Positions 63,893-64,000 of a DNA stretch of 64,000 bases are shown here, piece after piece. How positions within the stretch are numbered: position 1 is the stretch's first letter; each line of letters starts with the position of its first letter. The position numbers and the translations under genes are program-made. The DNA is taken from contig NZ_JACCHP010000002.1 of the NCBI RefSeq assembly GCF_016031625.1, forward strand, positions 248,001-312,000, read 5' to 3'. This DNA comes from Bradyrhizobium agreste. Its GTDB lineage: Bacteria; Pseudomonadota; Alphaproteobacteria; Rhizobiales; Xanthobacteraceae. The notes beneath the pieces were generated by a model. It ran no database searches, was not told the DNA's origin, and worked only from the letters and a program-made list of their open reading frames with translations.

Positions 63893-64000
63893 TCCAACAA
63901 GCTCGGATCGCTTTGATCGTTTCCGATTCTTCTCGCAGAATTTCAACGCCGCGAGCGCCTCGCCGGCCCGCGGCGACCTGCACCATGATTTTGCCTCGCA

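Noticed and set aside
63893..64000. A possible gene entering from the right edge on the minus strand
   Set aside because: Two minus-strand frames are open here, but they continue into the RND permease gene and carry no recognisable protein pattern in the visible 100 bp.

Overview
The window reads as a GC-rich alphaproteobacterial chromosome. It most resembles Bradyrhizobium or a close relative: many acyl-CoA genes, TAXI-TRAP and sugar-acid ABC uptake, an IalB-family protein, and at least six families of dispersed palindromic intergenic repeats of the kind seen in those genomes. The genus is an inference from gene style, not a database match. I see no phage, integrase, transposase or CRISPR array.

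Layout. (1) 1-3,535, minus strand: valine-catabolism operon (mmsA, isobutyryl-CoA dehydrogenase, 3-hydroxyisobutyryl-CoA hydrolase cut by the window edge), with a divergent LysR regulator and a perfect inverted repeat between them. (2) 4,550-9,599: TetR regulator, thioesterase, enoyl-CoA hydratase, acetyl-CoA acetyltransferase and an MFS carrier. (3) 9,596-17,000: OprB porin, ZntB-like metal transporter, acetoacetate decarboxylase diverging from a frameshifted patatin phospholipase, a D-2-hydroxyacid dehydrogenase-like flavoprotein and a small secreted Cys/His protein. (4) 17,321-25,615: carboxyltransferase, IclR regulator and a free-standing biotin carrier protein around a striking palindromic operator, then a TAXI-TRAP transporter in line with a three-domain glutaminase-STAS-cyclic-nucleotide-binding fusion. 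(5) 25,624-31,627: MazG-like protein, AhpD-like protein, a 33-residue membrane peptide, and an acyl-CoA cluster holding a Cys-less thiolase-like/DUF35 pair, a CoA transferase and a true thiolase.

(6) 31,688-44,200: a sugar-acid utilisation locus. On the minus strand lie a KDPG-type aldolase, a PfkB kinase, a DenD-like dehydrogenase and a complete ABC importer. On the plus strand lie a LacI regulator, an IlvD/Edd-type dehydratase, two SDR dehydrogenases and a GFA-fold protein. Two near-identical LacI-type operators flank the LacI gene and tie both halves into one regulon. (7) 44,352-51,449: site-2 protease, a small membrane protein, and an iron-uptake operon (TonB receptor, PKHD hydroxylase, ExbB, ExbD, TonB) preceded by repeated TTCTAA-type boxes. 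(8) 51,805-63,861: two RND efflux units, with an IalB-like protein, a DUF1428 protein, tRNA-Gln(CTG), RNase Z and a TetR repressor with a perfect operator between them.

Most genes follow ordinary high-GC codon use. Very long open frames opposite real genes are GC-bias shadows and are not annotated. The most useful leads are the glutaminase-STAS-cNMP fusion coupled to a TRAP transporter, the LacI-controlled sugar-acid locus with its paired operators, the Cys-less thiolase/DUF35 pair, and the set of dispersed repeats.
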